From NCBI GenBank assembly GCA_030622295.1, contig JAUXGI010000081.1, positions 1 to 5,973 on the forward strand: a DNA stretch of 5,973 bases, given 5' to 3'. Source of the DNA: Planctomycetota bacterium. GTDB taxonomy: Bacteria; Planctomycetota; B129-G9. Below the pieces are notes generated by a model. That model was not told where the DNA came from. It was given only the letters and a program-made list of their open reading frames with translations, and ran no database searches. Below are positions 1-5,160 of this stretch, piece after piece (the first letter of the stretch is position 1; every line of letters begins with the position of its first letter). Both the position numbers and the translations under genes were made by a program.

Positions 1-41
1 AAAAAGTGCAACCGCTTTGACCATATCTGAACCAGTGTCCG

Positions 42-64
42 AAAAAAACAGCGCCCCACGGCGC
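42..64 (-). terminator. Intrinsic terminator, leftward
   Basis: Read on the minus strand, a 5-bp all-GC stem (GCGCC 51-55 with GGCGC 60-64, loop 56-59) is followed after two bases by seven consecutive T (complement of A42-A48). This is the form of a Rho-independent terminator for leftward transcription. No minus-strand protein gene lies to its right, so it most likely ends the untranslated transcript predicted from the minus-strand promoter at 226-254. The stem is short, but the U-tract is uninterrupted. Confidence 0.6.
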
Positions 65-86
65 GAGGAGATCGAGGGGGTCAAAC

Positions 87-185
87 GCCCCGCCTTGCGG
101 GGCCTTTTCCCCTCGCTCGTCCTGACTTTGGGGGGTCGCCTGTAAAGCCACGCAGGACGGAAGTAAAGGAGCCGCCGAGGGCGGC
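87..185 (+). repeat. Hairpin-bounded repeat, unit A
   Basis: A 7-bp GC stem with a CTT loop (87-93/97-103), followed by CTTTT, opens a 67-bp core that ends in a second hairpin (GCCGCC 171-176, loop GAG, GGCGGC 180-185). The core contains ACGCAGG (150-156) followed by a GGAAGT-like block. It matches the order of elements in the repeats at 1349-1510 and 5140-5333: hairpin, T-rich run, TCGG-like block, (A)TGCAGG-like block, hairpin. It is the most diverged copy, with CTTTG where the others have CTCGG. Both bounding hairpins could act as terminators. Confidence 0.55.
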
Positions 186-192
186 CGGGAAA

Positions 193-209
193 GGGTCTGA
201 CTCCCCGAG
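193..209 (+). repeat. 17-bp inverted repeat, left copy
   Basis: GGGTCTGACTCCCCGAG here is the exact reverse complement of 1294-1310, on the other side of nadC. It lies just after repeat unit A. The word is itself nearly palindromic around TCTGA, as in REP-type elements. Whether it is a member of a dispersed REP family is an inference from its form. Confidence 0.8.
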
Positions 210-225
210 TGTGCAACAGGAACCA

Positions 226-254
226 ATTATACCTGCGCGAGCGCTTCGGGTCAA
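226..254 (-). promoter_or_regulatory. Strong minus-strand sigma-70 promoter
   Basis: On the minus strand, TTGACC (254-249) is followed after exactly 17 bp by a consensus TATAAT (231-226), with 5/6 and 6/6 matches to the sigma-70 boxes. The predicted start is near 217-219. It is divergent from the putative nadC promoter at 286-314. No protein gene follows to the left within the window, only repeat unit A and the terminator at 42-64. Confidence 0.65.
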
Positions 255-285
255 CGCGCGGCCCCTCGATGGAAGTATCACAGGC

Positions 286-314
286 TTGCAGTGCGAACGG
301 GGGCATGGTATTCT
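286..314 (+). promoter_or_regulatory. Putative nadC promoter
   Basis: TTGCAG (286-291) and TATTCT (309-314) are separated by 17 bp. The first three bases of the -35 box and four of six in the -10 box match consensus. The predicted start near 321 would lie inside the hairpin at 317-356 and give a leader of about 60 nt before the ATG at 381. It is weaker than the divergent minus-strand promoter. Confidence 0.4.
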
Positions 315-316
315 GT

Positions 317-356
317 AAGCGGAAACAAAAGGGGTCGGCCCCCTTTGTTTCCGTTT
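317..356 (+). repeat. Long hairpin in the nadC leader
   Basis: Arms 317-334 and 339-356 pair over 18 positions with one mismatch (A330/C343) and one G-U (319/354), closing a TCGG tetraloop. The core is GGGG-TCGG-CCCC flanked by an AAACAAA/TTTGTTT stem. It ends 24 bp before the nadC start. As DNA it is a REP-like palindrome. As RNA it would be an extremely stable leader hairpin that could slow ribosome loading or act as a processing site. Confidence 0.75.
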
Positions 357-371
357 GCCGTTTCCCGTGCT
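351..371 (+). repeat. Short heptamer array before nadC
   Basis: Three consecutive 7-mers, CCGTTTG, CCGTTTC and CCGTGCT, run to within 10 bp of the nadC start. They resemble the CCGTTGC-type heptamers on the opposite strand at 1318-1352. The array occupies the place where a ribosome binding site would normally lie, and no clear Shine-Dalgarno sequence is visible there. Confidence 0.5.
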
Positions 372-380
372 TGTGACCCC

Positions 381-1259
381 ATGCAGAATCTGCCTCAGTT
401 CAAAATCGACGACCTGAAGATGCAGGTGCTCCTCGCGCTGGAGGAGGACATCGGCTTTGGCGACATAACGACCGACGCGCTGGTGCCGCCGAGCCGGAGC
501 GCCCGGGCTGTAATGCCGGCAAAGCAGGAGGGCGTCATCTGCGGCATTGACGTTGCGAAAGAGGTGTTCCTGACACTGGATTCATCCCTGGATTTCAAAG
601 CGAACGTCAGGGACGGCGACGCAGTCACTCCCGGCACCCTGCTGGCGGAATTGTCCGGAGCGGCGGCCCCAATCCTGAAGGCGGAGCGAACCGCGCTGAA
701 TTTCATACAGCGCCTGTCCGGCATCGCGACATTGACGCGCAAGTTCGTGGACACGGTCGCGGGTTTCGACGCGGCGATATGCGACACGCGCAAGACGACC
801 CCCGGCTGGCGCAAACTGGAGAAGCACGCGGTGGCCTGCGGCGGAGGCACGAATCACCGCATGGGACTCTACGACGCCGTTCTCATCAAGGACAATCACA
901 TCGAGGTCGCCAAAAAGGCCGGAATGAGCATCGCGCAGATACTGGCGAAGTTTCAGGACAAAGCCGGGAACGGCATGGTGGTGCAGATAGAGGCGCGCAC
1001 GCTGGAAGATGTGCGTGAATGCATAGCCGCCGGCGCTGCCATGATTCTGCTCGACAACATGGGCAACGAGGAGATGCGCCGCGCTGTCGAGATGGGCAAG
1101 GCCGCAAAAGGAGAGGTGATATTCGAGGCCTCCGGCAACGTGAACCTGGACACCGTCCGCCAAATCGCCGGGACCGGCGTCCATCGCATCTCCGTCGGCG
1201 CGCTCACGCATTCCGCACCTGTCCTTGACATCAGCCTGGACATCCACACGCAGGAATGA
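381..1259 (+). CDS. nadC: Nicotinate-nucleotide pyrophosphorylase (quinolinate phosphoribosyltransferase)
   Basis: The enzyme converts quinolinate and PRPP to nicotinate mononucleotide, CO2 and pyrophosphate, the entry of the de novo pathway into NAD, in the cytoplasm. The 292-residue product has the usual length. The N-terminal domain contains EEDIGFGDITTD (21-32). The barrel contains the AERTALNFIQRLSGIAT helix (101-117). The DTRKTTPGWRKLEKHAV segment (135-151), GGGTNHRMGLYD (154-165) and IKDNH (169-173) supply the arginines, lysines and histidines that bind quinolinate and PRPP. IEAR, LDNM, EASGNV and ISVGALTHS follow in order. The ATG at 381 is chosen because homologous sequence begins there. 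A GTG at 291 in the same frame would add 30 residues encoded by hairpin and heptamer repeat. No good Shine-Dalgarno precedes the ATG, which is odd. No nadA, nadB or birA neighbour is present. Confidence 0.96.
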   Translation: MQNLPQFKIDDLKMQVLLALEEDIGFGDITTDALVPPSRSARAVMPAKQEGVICGIDVAKEVFLTLDSSLDFKANVRDGDAVTPGTLLAELSGAAAPILKAERTALNFIQRLSGIATLTRKFVDTVAGFDAAICDTRKTTPGWRKLEKHAVACGGGTNHRMGLYDAVLIKDNHIEVAKKAGMSIAQILAKFQDKAGNGMVVQIEARTLEDVRECIAAGAAMILLDNMGNEEMRRAVEMGKAAKGEVIFEASGNVNLDTVRQIAGTGVHRISVGALTHSAPVLDISLDIHTQE

Positions 1260-1293
1260 CTCCAGGAATCCGTCCCTGACGGGTACATCTCAG

Positions 1294-1310
1294 CTCGGGG
1301 AGTCAGACCC
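1294..1310 (-). repeat. 17-bp inverted repeat, right copy
   Basis: CTCGGGGAGTCAGACCC is the exact reverse complement of 193-209. It lies 34 bp after the nadC stop codon and precedes the heptamer array. Together the two copies bracket about 1.1 kb containing nadC and its control region. Confidence 0.8.
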
Positions 1311-1317
1311 CCGAAAC

Positions 1318-1352
1318 GGCAACAGGCAACGGGCAACGGGCAACAGGCAATC
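1318..1352 (-). repeat. Heptamer tandem repeat
   Basis: Five consecutive 7-mers read on the + strand as GGCAACA, GGCAACG, GGCAACG, GGCAACA and GGCAATC. On the minus strand they are CCGTTGC/CTGTTGC words related to those at 351-371. Such heptamer runs give artificial repeating peptides rich in Leu-Pro-Val-Ala when translated, so minus-strand reading frames across this region should not be taken as genes. In length and form they recall the short tandemly repeated heptamers described in cyanobacteria, but the words differ. Confidence 0.8.
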
Positions 1353-1510
1353 CGCCTGAGGCGGATTCGGTTTGCATAACCTCAGAAATAACGTCCGAGA
1401 AGAGCAAGCGCGAGAGGAAAAGACCCCACGAAGTGGGGCGGCCCGCATGACTTCGGGAGCGGCCGCCGAGGTCAAAAGGCATAAAAAGTAAAAGAGCGGG
1501 CAAGGCCCGC
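1349..1510 (-). repeat. Hairpin-bounded repeat cluster, units C1 and C2
   Basis: Three hairpins bound two cores read on the minus strand. The hairpins are GCGGGC/GCCCGC (1496-1501/1505-1510), CCCCAC/GTGGGG (1424-1429/1433-1438) and an 8-bp AATCCGCC/GGCGGATT (1349-1356/1360-1367), each with a 3-nt loop. Core C1 (1495-1439, 57 bp) and core C2 (1423-1368, 56 bp) each start with TCTTTT, have CTCGG after 24-25 bases, and have ATGCGGG or ATGCAAA 17 bases after that. The spacing is the same in the cluster at 5140-5333. The stems differ in sequence while the layout is conserved. Lying between nadC and the tRNA promoter, the hairpins may also insulate transcription. Confidence 0.65.
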
Positions 1511-1534
1511 CCTGCCCGCGGATGTTGAAAAAGG

Positions 1535-1562
1535 TTGACAGGACGGGTGGAGGGCTTACAAT
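1535..1562 (+). promoter_or_regulatory. tRNA-Gly promoter
   Basis: Consensus TTGACA (1535-1540) and TACAAT (1557-1562, 5/6) are separated by 16 bp. The predicted start near 1569 gives a 9-nt leader before the mature tRNA at 1578. It begins 24 bp beyond the last hairpin of the preceding repeat cluster. Confidence 0.75.
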
Positions 1563-1577
1563 ATTCCATCGAAAAGA

Positions 1578-1652
1578 GCGGGTGTAACTCAATGGTAGAG
1601 TGCAACCTTCCCAAGGTTGAAGTTGAGGGTTCGAATCCCTTCACCCGCTCCA
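1578..1652 (+). tRNA. tRNA-Gly (anticodon CCC)
   Basis: A complete cloverleaf is visible. The acceptor stem is GCGGGTG (1578-1584) with CACCCGC (1642-1648). The D stem is ACTC/GAGT (1587-1590/1598-1601). The anticodon stem CAACC/GGTTG (1603-1607/1615-1619) carries a TTCCCAA loop, so the anticodon is CCC (1610-1612) and reads GGG codons. The T arm has a TTCGAAT loop (1630-1636). The discriminator is T1649 and CCA (1650-1652) is encoded in the gene. The D loop AATGGTA and the overall sequence resemble the E. coli glycine CCC tRNA. A five-T run follows at once but without a hairpin, so transcription may continue into the zinc-ribbon gene 33 bp downstream. Confidence 0.96.
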
Positions 1653-1684
1653 TTTTTGTGCCCACGCGAGGTACGAGATACGCG

Positions 1685-1861
1685 ATGAAGTTGACATGTC
1701 CGCACTGCGGCAAGATCGTGGTCATTCCGGAGAAGTTCACAGAGAAAGAAGATATCTGTCCGCACTGTTTCGAGTATTTCGACATATCCGGGCAAATCCT
1801 GAAATGGAAGACGGCTTTCAAAAAGAAATCCGACACCAAAACCCAAGAGAAGACGAAATAG
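1685..1861 (+). CDS. Small zinc-ribbon protein, 58 aa
   Basis: The product has two CPHC knuckles at residues 5-8 and 25-28, separated by 16 residues. This is a four-cysteine zinc ribbon likely to bind one zinc ion. A hydrophobic turn (IVVIP, 11-15) lies between them, and the tail from residue 43 is rich in lysine and threonine. It has no membrane segment or catalytic domain, so a nucleic-acid or protein-binding adaptor role is plausible but unproven. The ATG at 1685 is preferred, with GAGGT about 12 bases upstream. An open frame extends back through the tRNA gene, but that part cannot be protein. The gene lies 33 bp after tRNA-Gly and 60 bp before the phosphoesterase, so all three may share the tRNA promoter. 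Confidence 0.7.
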   Translation: MKLTCPHCGKIVVIPEKFTEKEDICPHCFEYFDISGQILKWKTAFKKKSDTKTQEKTK

Positions 1862-1921
1862 CCTGACGCTCCCGCTGTGCAGCAACCCGGTTGCCCGTCA
1901 AGACAACAGGCAGGTCGTCAC

Positions 1922-2404
1922 ATGAAAATCGGCGTAATATCGGACACTCACATACCGGAGGCCTCCCCGTCCATCCCGGTCGAGGTGTTTCGCGCGTTCA
2001 GCGACGTGGATATGATACTGCACGCGGGCGACATCCTGGATATGATTGTAATCGACGAACTGTCGGGACTGGCGGAAGTCCGCGTCGTTCGCGGCAACAT
2101 GGACCACTACGGGCGCACGCGCAGTCTGCCCGAGGCGGTTACAGTCGAGGTCGCCGGTTTTCGCATAGGCCTGACGCACGGGCGCGGCAGGCCGAAGGGC
2201 CTCCACGAGCGCGTTGCAAAAAGTTTCAGCGGGGTCGATTGCATAGTCTTCGGCCATTCACACCAGCCTTTCAACAAGATGCTCGGCGACGTGCTGATGT
2301 TCAATCCCGGCAGTCCCACAGACCGTCGCTTCGCGCCGTACCGCTCGTACGGCATCCTGGAGTTGGGCGACACGATAACCGGCCGCATCATCCGCATTAA
2401 TTGA
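1922..2404 (+). CDS. YfcE/MJ0936-family metallophosphoesterase
   Basis: The 160-residue product is a compact calcineurin-like phosphoesterase with all the expected metal-binding motifs: SDTH (7-10), HAGD (34-37), GNMD (58-61), THG (85-87) and GHSH (111-114), followed by NPGS (128-131). These residues hold two divalent metals. YfcE/MJ0936 proteins are cytoplasmic and hydrolyse phosphodiesters in vitro, but their physiological substrate is unsettled. The length fits the MJ0936 branch. The ATG at 1922 is chosen because the conserved KIGVISDTH strand begins there and AGGT lies 7 bases upstream. An earlier in-frame start at 1877 would add 15 unconserved residues. A phosphoesterase for nucleotides or modified phosphates is likely, but the exact substrate cannot be read. 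Confidence 0.9.
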   Translation: MKIGVISDTHIPEASPSIPVEVFRAFSDVDMILHAGDILDMIVIDELSGLAEVRVVRGNMDHYGRTRSLPEAVTVEVAGFRIGLTHGRGRPKGLHERVAKSFSGVDCIVFGHSHQPFNKMLGDVLMFNPGSPTDRRFAPYRSYGILELGDTITGRIIRIN

Positions 2405-2439
2405 GCCTTCTCAGAGAGAGGACGCCGGCCGGCCGGTCA

Positions 2440-2512
2440 CGTCGGGCGTGAATTTCATTATCTTGGTGGAGATGGCGTTGGCCATCTCTCTCTTTCTATG
2501 TGAGGCCCGACG
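2440..2512 (+). promoter_or_regulatory. Possible structured leader of murJ
   Basis: CGTCGGGC (2440-2447) is exactly complementary to GCCCGACG (2505-2512), and the two arms enclose the hairpin at 2468-2488. The 3' arm ends inside the putative murJ Shine-Dalgarno region (GGGAG 2512-2516), so folding could hide the ribosome binding site. No sigma-70 promoter stands out in 2405-2521, so murJ may depend on read-through. The control function is inference; the complementarity is seen directly. Confidence 0.35.
2468..2495 (+). terminator. Terminator-like hairpin after the phosphoesterase gene
   Basis: GAGATGGC (2469-2476) pairs with GCCATCTC (2481-2488) around a GTTG loop, extended by a G-U pair. 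A pyrimidine-rich TCTCTTTCT tail follows. It lies 64 bp after the phosphoesterase stop and 34 bp before murJ. The tail is mixed C and T rather than pure T, so termination may be partial. Confidence 0.5.
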
Positions 2513-2521
2513 GGAGTTCCT

Positions 2522-4147
2522 TTGCAAAGGGTGAAAGAGTTGGACGGAGAGAAAGAAGGTTCATCAATAGTCGGGAGGCTGATTAAGTGGGCCGTGCTTA
2601 TCGGCGTGCTGACGCTGGGCAGCCGCGTGCTGGGGCTGGCGCGCGATATCGGCGGGGCCGGGCTGTTCGGCGCAGGGCCGGAGTGGGACGCCTTCGTGTT
2701 CGCATGGATGCTGCCGAATCTCTTCCGGCGGCTGTTCGGCGAGGGCGCGCTGAGCGCCGCGTTCGTGCCGGTCTTCTCCGAATACCTGGTCAACAAGACA
2801 AAGGAAGAGGCGTGGCGCCTGTTCAACGTCGTCGCCACCTGCCTTGTCCTCCTCCTGGCCGGCATAGCAATCCTGGGCATCGGTCTTTCCTTTCCTCTTG
2901 AGAGCATTTTATCCGCTCACAGCGGAGCGGACCTCGGCCTGCAGTTTTCGCTTATTCGGATACTTTTCCCCTACCTCTTGCTTATCTGTTTTGTTGCGCT
3001 GGCGACGGGTCTGCTGAACTCACTGACACATTTCACCACACCCGCGCTGGCGCCGATTGTCCTGAACATCTTCTGGCTTGCCGGCATATTTGTAATCGCG
3101 CCGCTTTTCGGGCGCACACTGGCGGAGAAGGTGACGCTGCTCGCAGTGATGGTCCTGTTGGGAGGATTCGCGCAGGTTGCAATACAGGTACCGGCCATGC
3201 TGCGCCAGGGGGTGCGCCTGCGCCCCGCCCTCGATTTCAAGCATCCCGGGCTTAAGAGAATCCTCGCGCTCCTGGCGCCGCTGCTCATCGGCCTGGCGCC
3301 GATGCCGATAAATGTGTTCTTCGACAGCCTGATTGCGCGGACGATTGGCAGCGTGGGCGCCAACTCCGTGTTGTTCTACGGCAACCGCCTGATGCAGTTC
3401 CCGCTGGCGCTCATCGGCATCGCAATGGCCACGGCGGTCTTTCCCATCCTGTCGCAGTACGCCGCGCGCAACGAGACAGGGAAGGTAAAGAGCACGGCAT
3501 CGGAGGCGCTGCGTCTGACGCTGTTCGTCTCGCTGCCGGCGTCGCTGGGATTGGCGCTGCTCGCGAGACCTGTCATCCGGCTGTTCTTCGAGCACGGCAG
3601 GTTCGCCGCGGATGCCGCCTCTCGCGCTGCGACGGTGCTGGTATTCTACGCGGCGGGGGTCTGGATATTCTGCTGCATGCAAATAGTCGTGCGGGTGTTT
3701 TACTCTCTGCACGATACGAAGACCCCAACGAAGATAGCAATCGGTACGGTGTTTTTGAACCTGGTCTTGAACCTTCTGCTCATCGGTCCGATGGACGCGG
3801 CGGGACTGGCGCTGGCAACAACGGTCACCGGGGCGGTCAACCTGGGCGCGCTGCTTTACATGCTTGACAGGCGGGGCATTCGCGTATGGGGCGGCGACTT
3901 ACCGGCTTTCGGCATGCGCCTGCTCGCCGCTGTGGGAGGCATGGGCGCGGTTTGTGTGCTAATGCTTTATCTCATTCCGGAAAGCGCCCGCAAGACCGGG
4001 CAACTGGCAAGTGTGTTCGCTCCACTGGCGGCGTCGATAGCCGTGTTCCTGCTCCTGGCATGGATTCTCAGGATTGCGGAACTGAAGACAATCACGCGCG
4101 CGCTCTTCGCCCGCAAAGGCGCGTCCCGGGCATCTTCCAAGCCTTGA
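2522..4147 (+). CDS. murJ: Lipid II flippase MurJ
   Basis: MurJ moves undecaprenyl-linked lipid II across the inner membrane for peptidoglycan synthesis. The 541-residue polytopic protein belongs to the MVF branch of the MOP exporter superfamily. The N-terminal region contains SRVLGLARD, WDAF and PNLFRRLFGEGA. R35, R41, D56 and R69 align with E. coli MurJ R18, R24, D39 and R52. YGNRLMQFP (R289) aligns with the conserved R270 region, and the RVFYSLHDTKTP motif follows near 395-406. About 14 membrane segments are expected, starting near residues 22-40. The TTG at 2522 is chosen because GGGAG lies 5 bases upstream. A GTG at 2531 is possible but has its purine run directly against it. The first 21 residues are a hydrophilic extension absent from E. 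coli MurJ. Confidence 0.95.
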   Translation: MQRVKELDGEKEGSSIVGRLIKWAVLIGVLTLGSRVLGLARDIGGAGLFGAGPEWDAFVFAWMLPNLFRRLFGEGALSAAFVPVFSEYLVNKTKEEAWRLFNVVATCLVLLLAGIAILGIGLSFPLESILSAHSGADLGLQFSLIRILFPYLLLICFVALATGLLNSLTHFTTPALAPIVLNIFWLAGIFVIAPLFGRTLAEKVTLLAVMVLLGGFAQVAIQVPAMLRQGVRLRPALDFKHPGLKRILALLAPLLIGLAPMPINVFFDSLIARTIGSVGANSVLFYGNRLMQFPLALIGIAMATAVFPILSQYAARNETGKVKSTASEALRLTLFVSLPASLGLALLARPVIRLFFEHGRFAADAASRAATVLVFYAAGVWIFCCMQIVVRVFYSLHDTKTPTKIAIGTVFLNLVLNLLLIGPMDAAGLALATTVTGAVNLGALLYMLDRRGIRVWGGDLPAFGMRLLAAVGGMGAVCVLMLYLIPESARKTGQLASVFAPLAASIAVFLLLAWILRIAELKTITRALFARKGASRASSKP

Positions 4148-4172
4148 AACGCGACCATGACGGATGTATCAT
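4144..4172 (+). promoter_or_regulatory. Promoter of the Abi-like gene, overlapping the murJ stop
   Basis: TTGAAA (4144-4149) and TATCAT (4167-4172) are separated by 17 bp, each matching consensus at 5/6. The -35 box includes the murJ stop codon TGA (4145-4147). The predicted start near 4179 gives a 40-nt leader to the ATG at 4219. It therefore excludes the upstream in-frame ATGs at 4171 and 4177 as starts of the main protein. Confidence 0.6.
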
Positions 4173-4218
4173 GAACATGCGGAAGCCGATTTTGCCGGGA
4201 AATGAACAGGAGGCAGTC

Positions 4219-5118
4219 ATGAGCACTGAATTATTTTCACAAAGAAAGTACGAGAACCGCCCGTGCTTCATTTATTTCAAGTTCCCGCAGGCCTTTCGGA
4301 ACGAACTTGCGGCGCTCGTGGAGCAGGCCTCGTCACCCGCACTCGCAGAAGCCCTGGTGCATTCGCTGCCACCCGAAAAAAGAGCGAAGCACTTCGGGCA
4401 TCTTGAACCCCCCGAGGCCGGCGTCAAGCATTACATTGACTCAGCGCCGTCTGTCTATGTCCTGGACCTCATCGAGCAGTTCATCCGGGTCTACCACGAT
4501 TCCTGGGGTGCCGAACAAGGCGTTGAACGTACGCAGGAACTCGCCGCGGCCATAAACGATTTGTTCCATAAATACAACCTGGGCTACAGTGTGGTCGGGA
4601 AAGTGATGATGCGGCGCGACTCGCGGTATTTTGACGCCAGGATAATTCGCAGGGTCTACAGCCTGCTCCTCGCGGTGGGATTCGAGGAGGCGCTGTGGGC
4701 TTTTGAGCGCGCCATTGAGGCAATCAGCGGCAAAGACGCGAACTACGACCAGGCCGTACAATATGCCGAAGCGGCCCTCGCCTGCACGCTCATGGAACTG
4801 CTTTGTCGTTACAGGGACTCCGGCAAGGTACACCAGATGGCCTTGCGAGAACTGCTTGCAAAGGCCGAGACACTGAGGGGGTTCCCCAGGCAGGCGCTTG
4901 CGGGCGGCTGGACGGTGGCGCAGAGCCTTTGGGACGCCAGGCAGATGATAAGCGCCGAAACGGAGAGCAAACCGCCGAAGCACGGCGATTACAGTCCCGC
5001 CCACGCCTGCGCCAACTTCGCCCTGAACATGGCAGGCGCATACATCCTGTTCCTGCTGCAACTCAACAAGAGCCTCATCCTTTCCGGCCGATTGAGCGAG
5101 TGGGACCTGTTTGAGTAG
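4219..5118 (+). CDS. HEPN/Abi-like protein (AbiJ/Abi-C type), 299 aa
   Basis: The start is set by a perfect AGGAGG (4208-4213) five bases before the ATG. The product is soluble and largely alpha-helical. It begins LFSQRK and has a helical core (about 78-165) with NDLFHKYNLGYSVVGKVMMRRDSRYF (113-138). Next is a helical segment, FEEALWAFERAI...NYDQAVQYAEAAL (155-187), then a C-terminal block KHGDYSPAHACANFALNMAGAYILFLLQL (254-282). This order resembles, from memory, abortive-infection-type proteins with an AbiJ-like N-terminal domain and an Abi-C/HEPN C-terminus (the STM4504/CBY group). Such HEPN domains often cleave RNA through an R-x4-6-H motif. Here the nearest C-terminal pair is R241 and H255, 13 residues apart, so that motif is stretched or lost. 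It follows murJ by 71 bp with its own promoter, which suggests a separate function. The family call is moderate; enzymatic activity is uncertain. Confidence 0.55.
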   Translation: MSTELFSQRKYENRPCFIYFKFPQAFRNELAALVEQASSPALAEALVHSLPPEKRAKHFGHLEPPEAGVKHYIDSAPSVYVLDLIEQFIRVYHDSWGAEQGVERTQELAAAINDLFHKYNLGYSVVGKVMMRRDSRYFDARIIRRVYSLLLAVGFEEALWAFERAIEAISGKDANYDQAVQYAEAALACTLMELLCRYRDSGKVHQMALRELLAKAETLRGFPRQALAGGWTVAQSLWDARQMISAETESKPPKHGDYSPAHACANFALNMAGAYILFLLQLNKSLILSGRLSEWDLFE

Positions 5119-5122
5119 CGAC

Positions 5123-5160
5123 GGGGCGGGCATTGCCCGCCCCGCTTCGCGGGGTCTTTG
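5123..5160 (+). terminator. Terminator of the Abi-like gene, two alternative hairpins
   Basis: Directly after the stop codon, GGGGCGGGC (5123-5131) pairs perfectly over 9 bp with GCCCGCCCC (5135-5143). A second hairpin, CCCCGC/GCGGGG (5140-5145/5149-5154) with a TTC loop, is followed by TCTTTG. The two share 5140-5143 and so exclude each other in full form. The second hairpin with its T-rich tail is the terminator-like one and is also the first hairpin of the following repeat cluster. Confidence 0.6.

Larger units (their letters stand above)
42..219 (-). ncRNA. Candidate leftward small RNA or leader
   Basis: This is inferred from a minus-strand promoter (226-254, predicted start near 217-219) and an intrinsic terminator (42-64), giving about 175 nt with no convincing reading frame. 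The RNA would contain three GC hairpins: 185-171, 103-87 and the terminator. The first is followed on the minus strand by a T-rich stretch, so it could stop transcription after about 50 nt. The 5' and 3' ends do not pair, which argues against 6S RNA. It could be an independent small RNA, an attenuated leader of a gene to the left, or simple transcription through a repeat. I recognise no known RNA family. Confidence 0.3.

Noticed and set aside
145..175. A CAGGACGGAAG segment (and a GGCCGGAAGG one at 5303-5312) recalling the SRP RNA tetraloop helix
   Set aside because: The flanking helices and the conserved GCAGC side are missing, and the same words recur in the repeat family.
582..1247. Long minus-strand open frames within nadC
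   Set aside because: They are antisense shadows of a clearly conserved enzyme and show no protein-family motif.
1349..1510. A possible CRISPR-like array of hairpins with spacers of about 57 bp
   Set aside because: The hairpins differ in sequence while the intervening segments are related, the opposite of a CRISPR array, and no cas gene is present.
1535..1684. An upstream extension of the zinc-ribbon frame through the tRNA gene
   Set aside because: The segment is the tRNA and its promoter. The ATG at 1685 starts directly before the first zinc knuckle.
1303..1839. A 178-codon minus-strand frame with a Leu-Pro-Val-Ala repeat
   Set aside because: It crosses the tRNA and the hairpin cluster, and the peptide repeat is a translation of the DNA heptamers.
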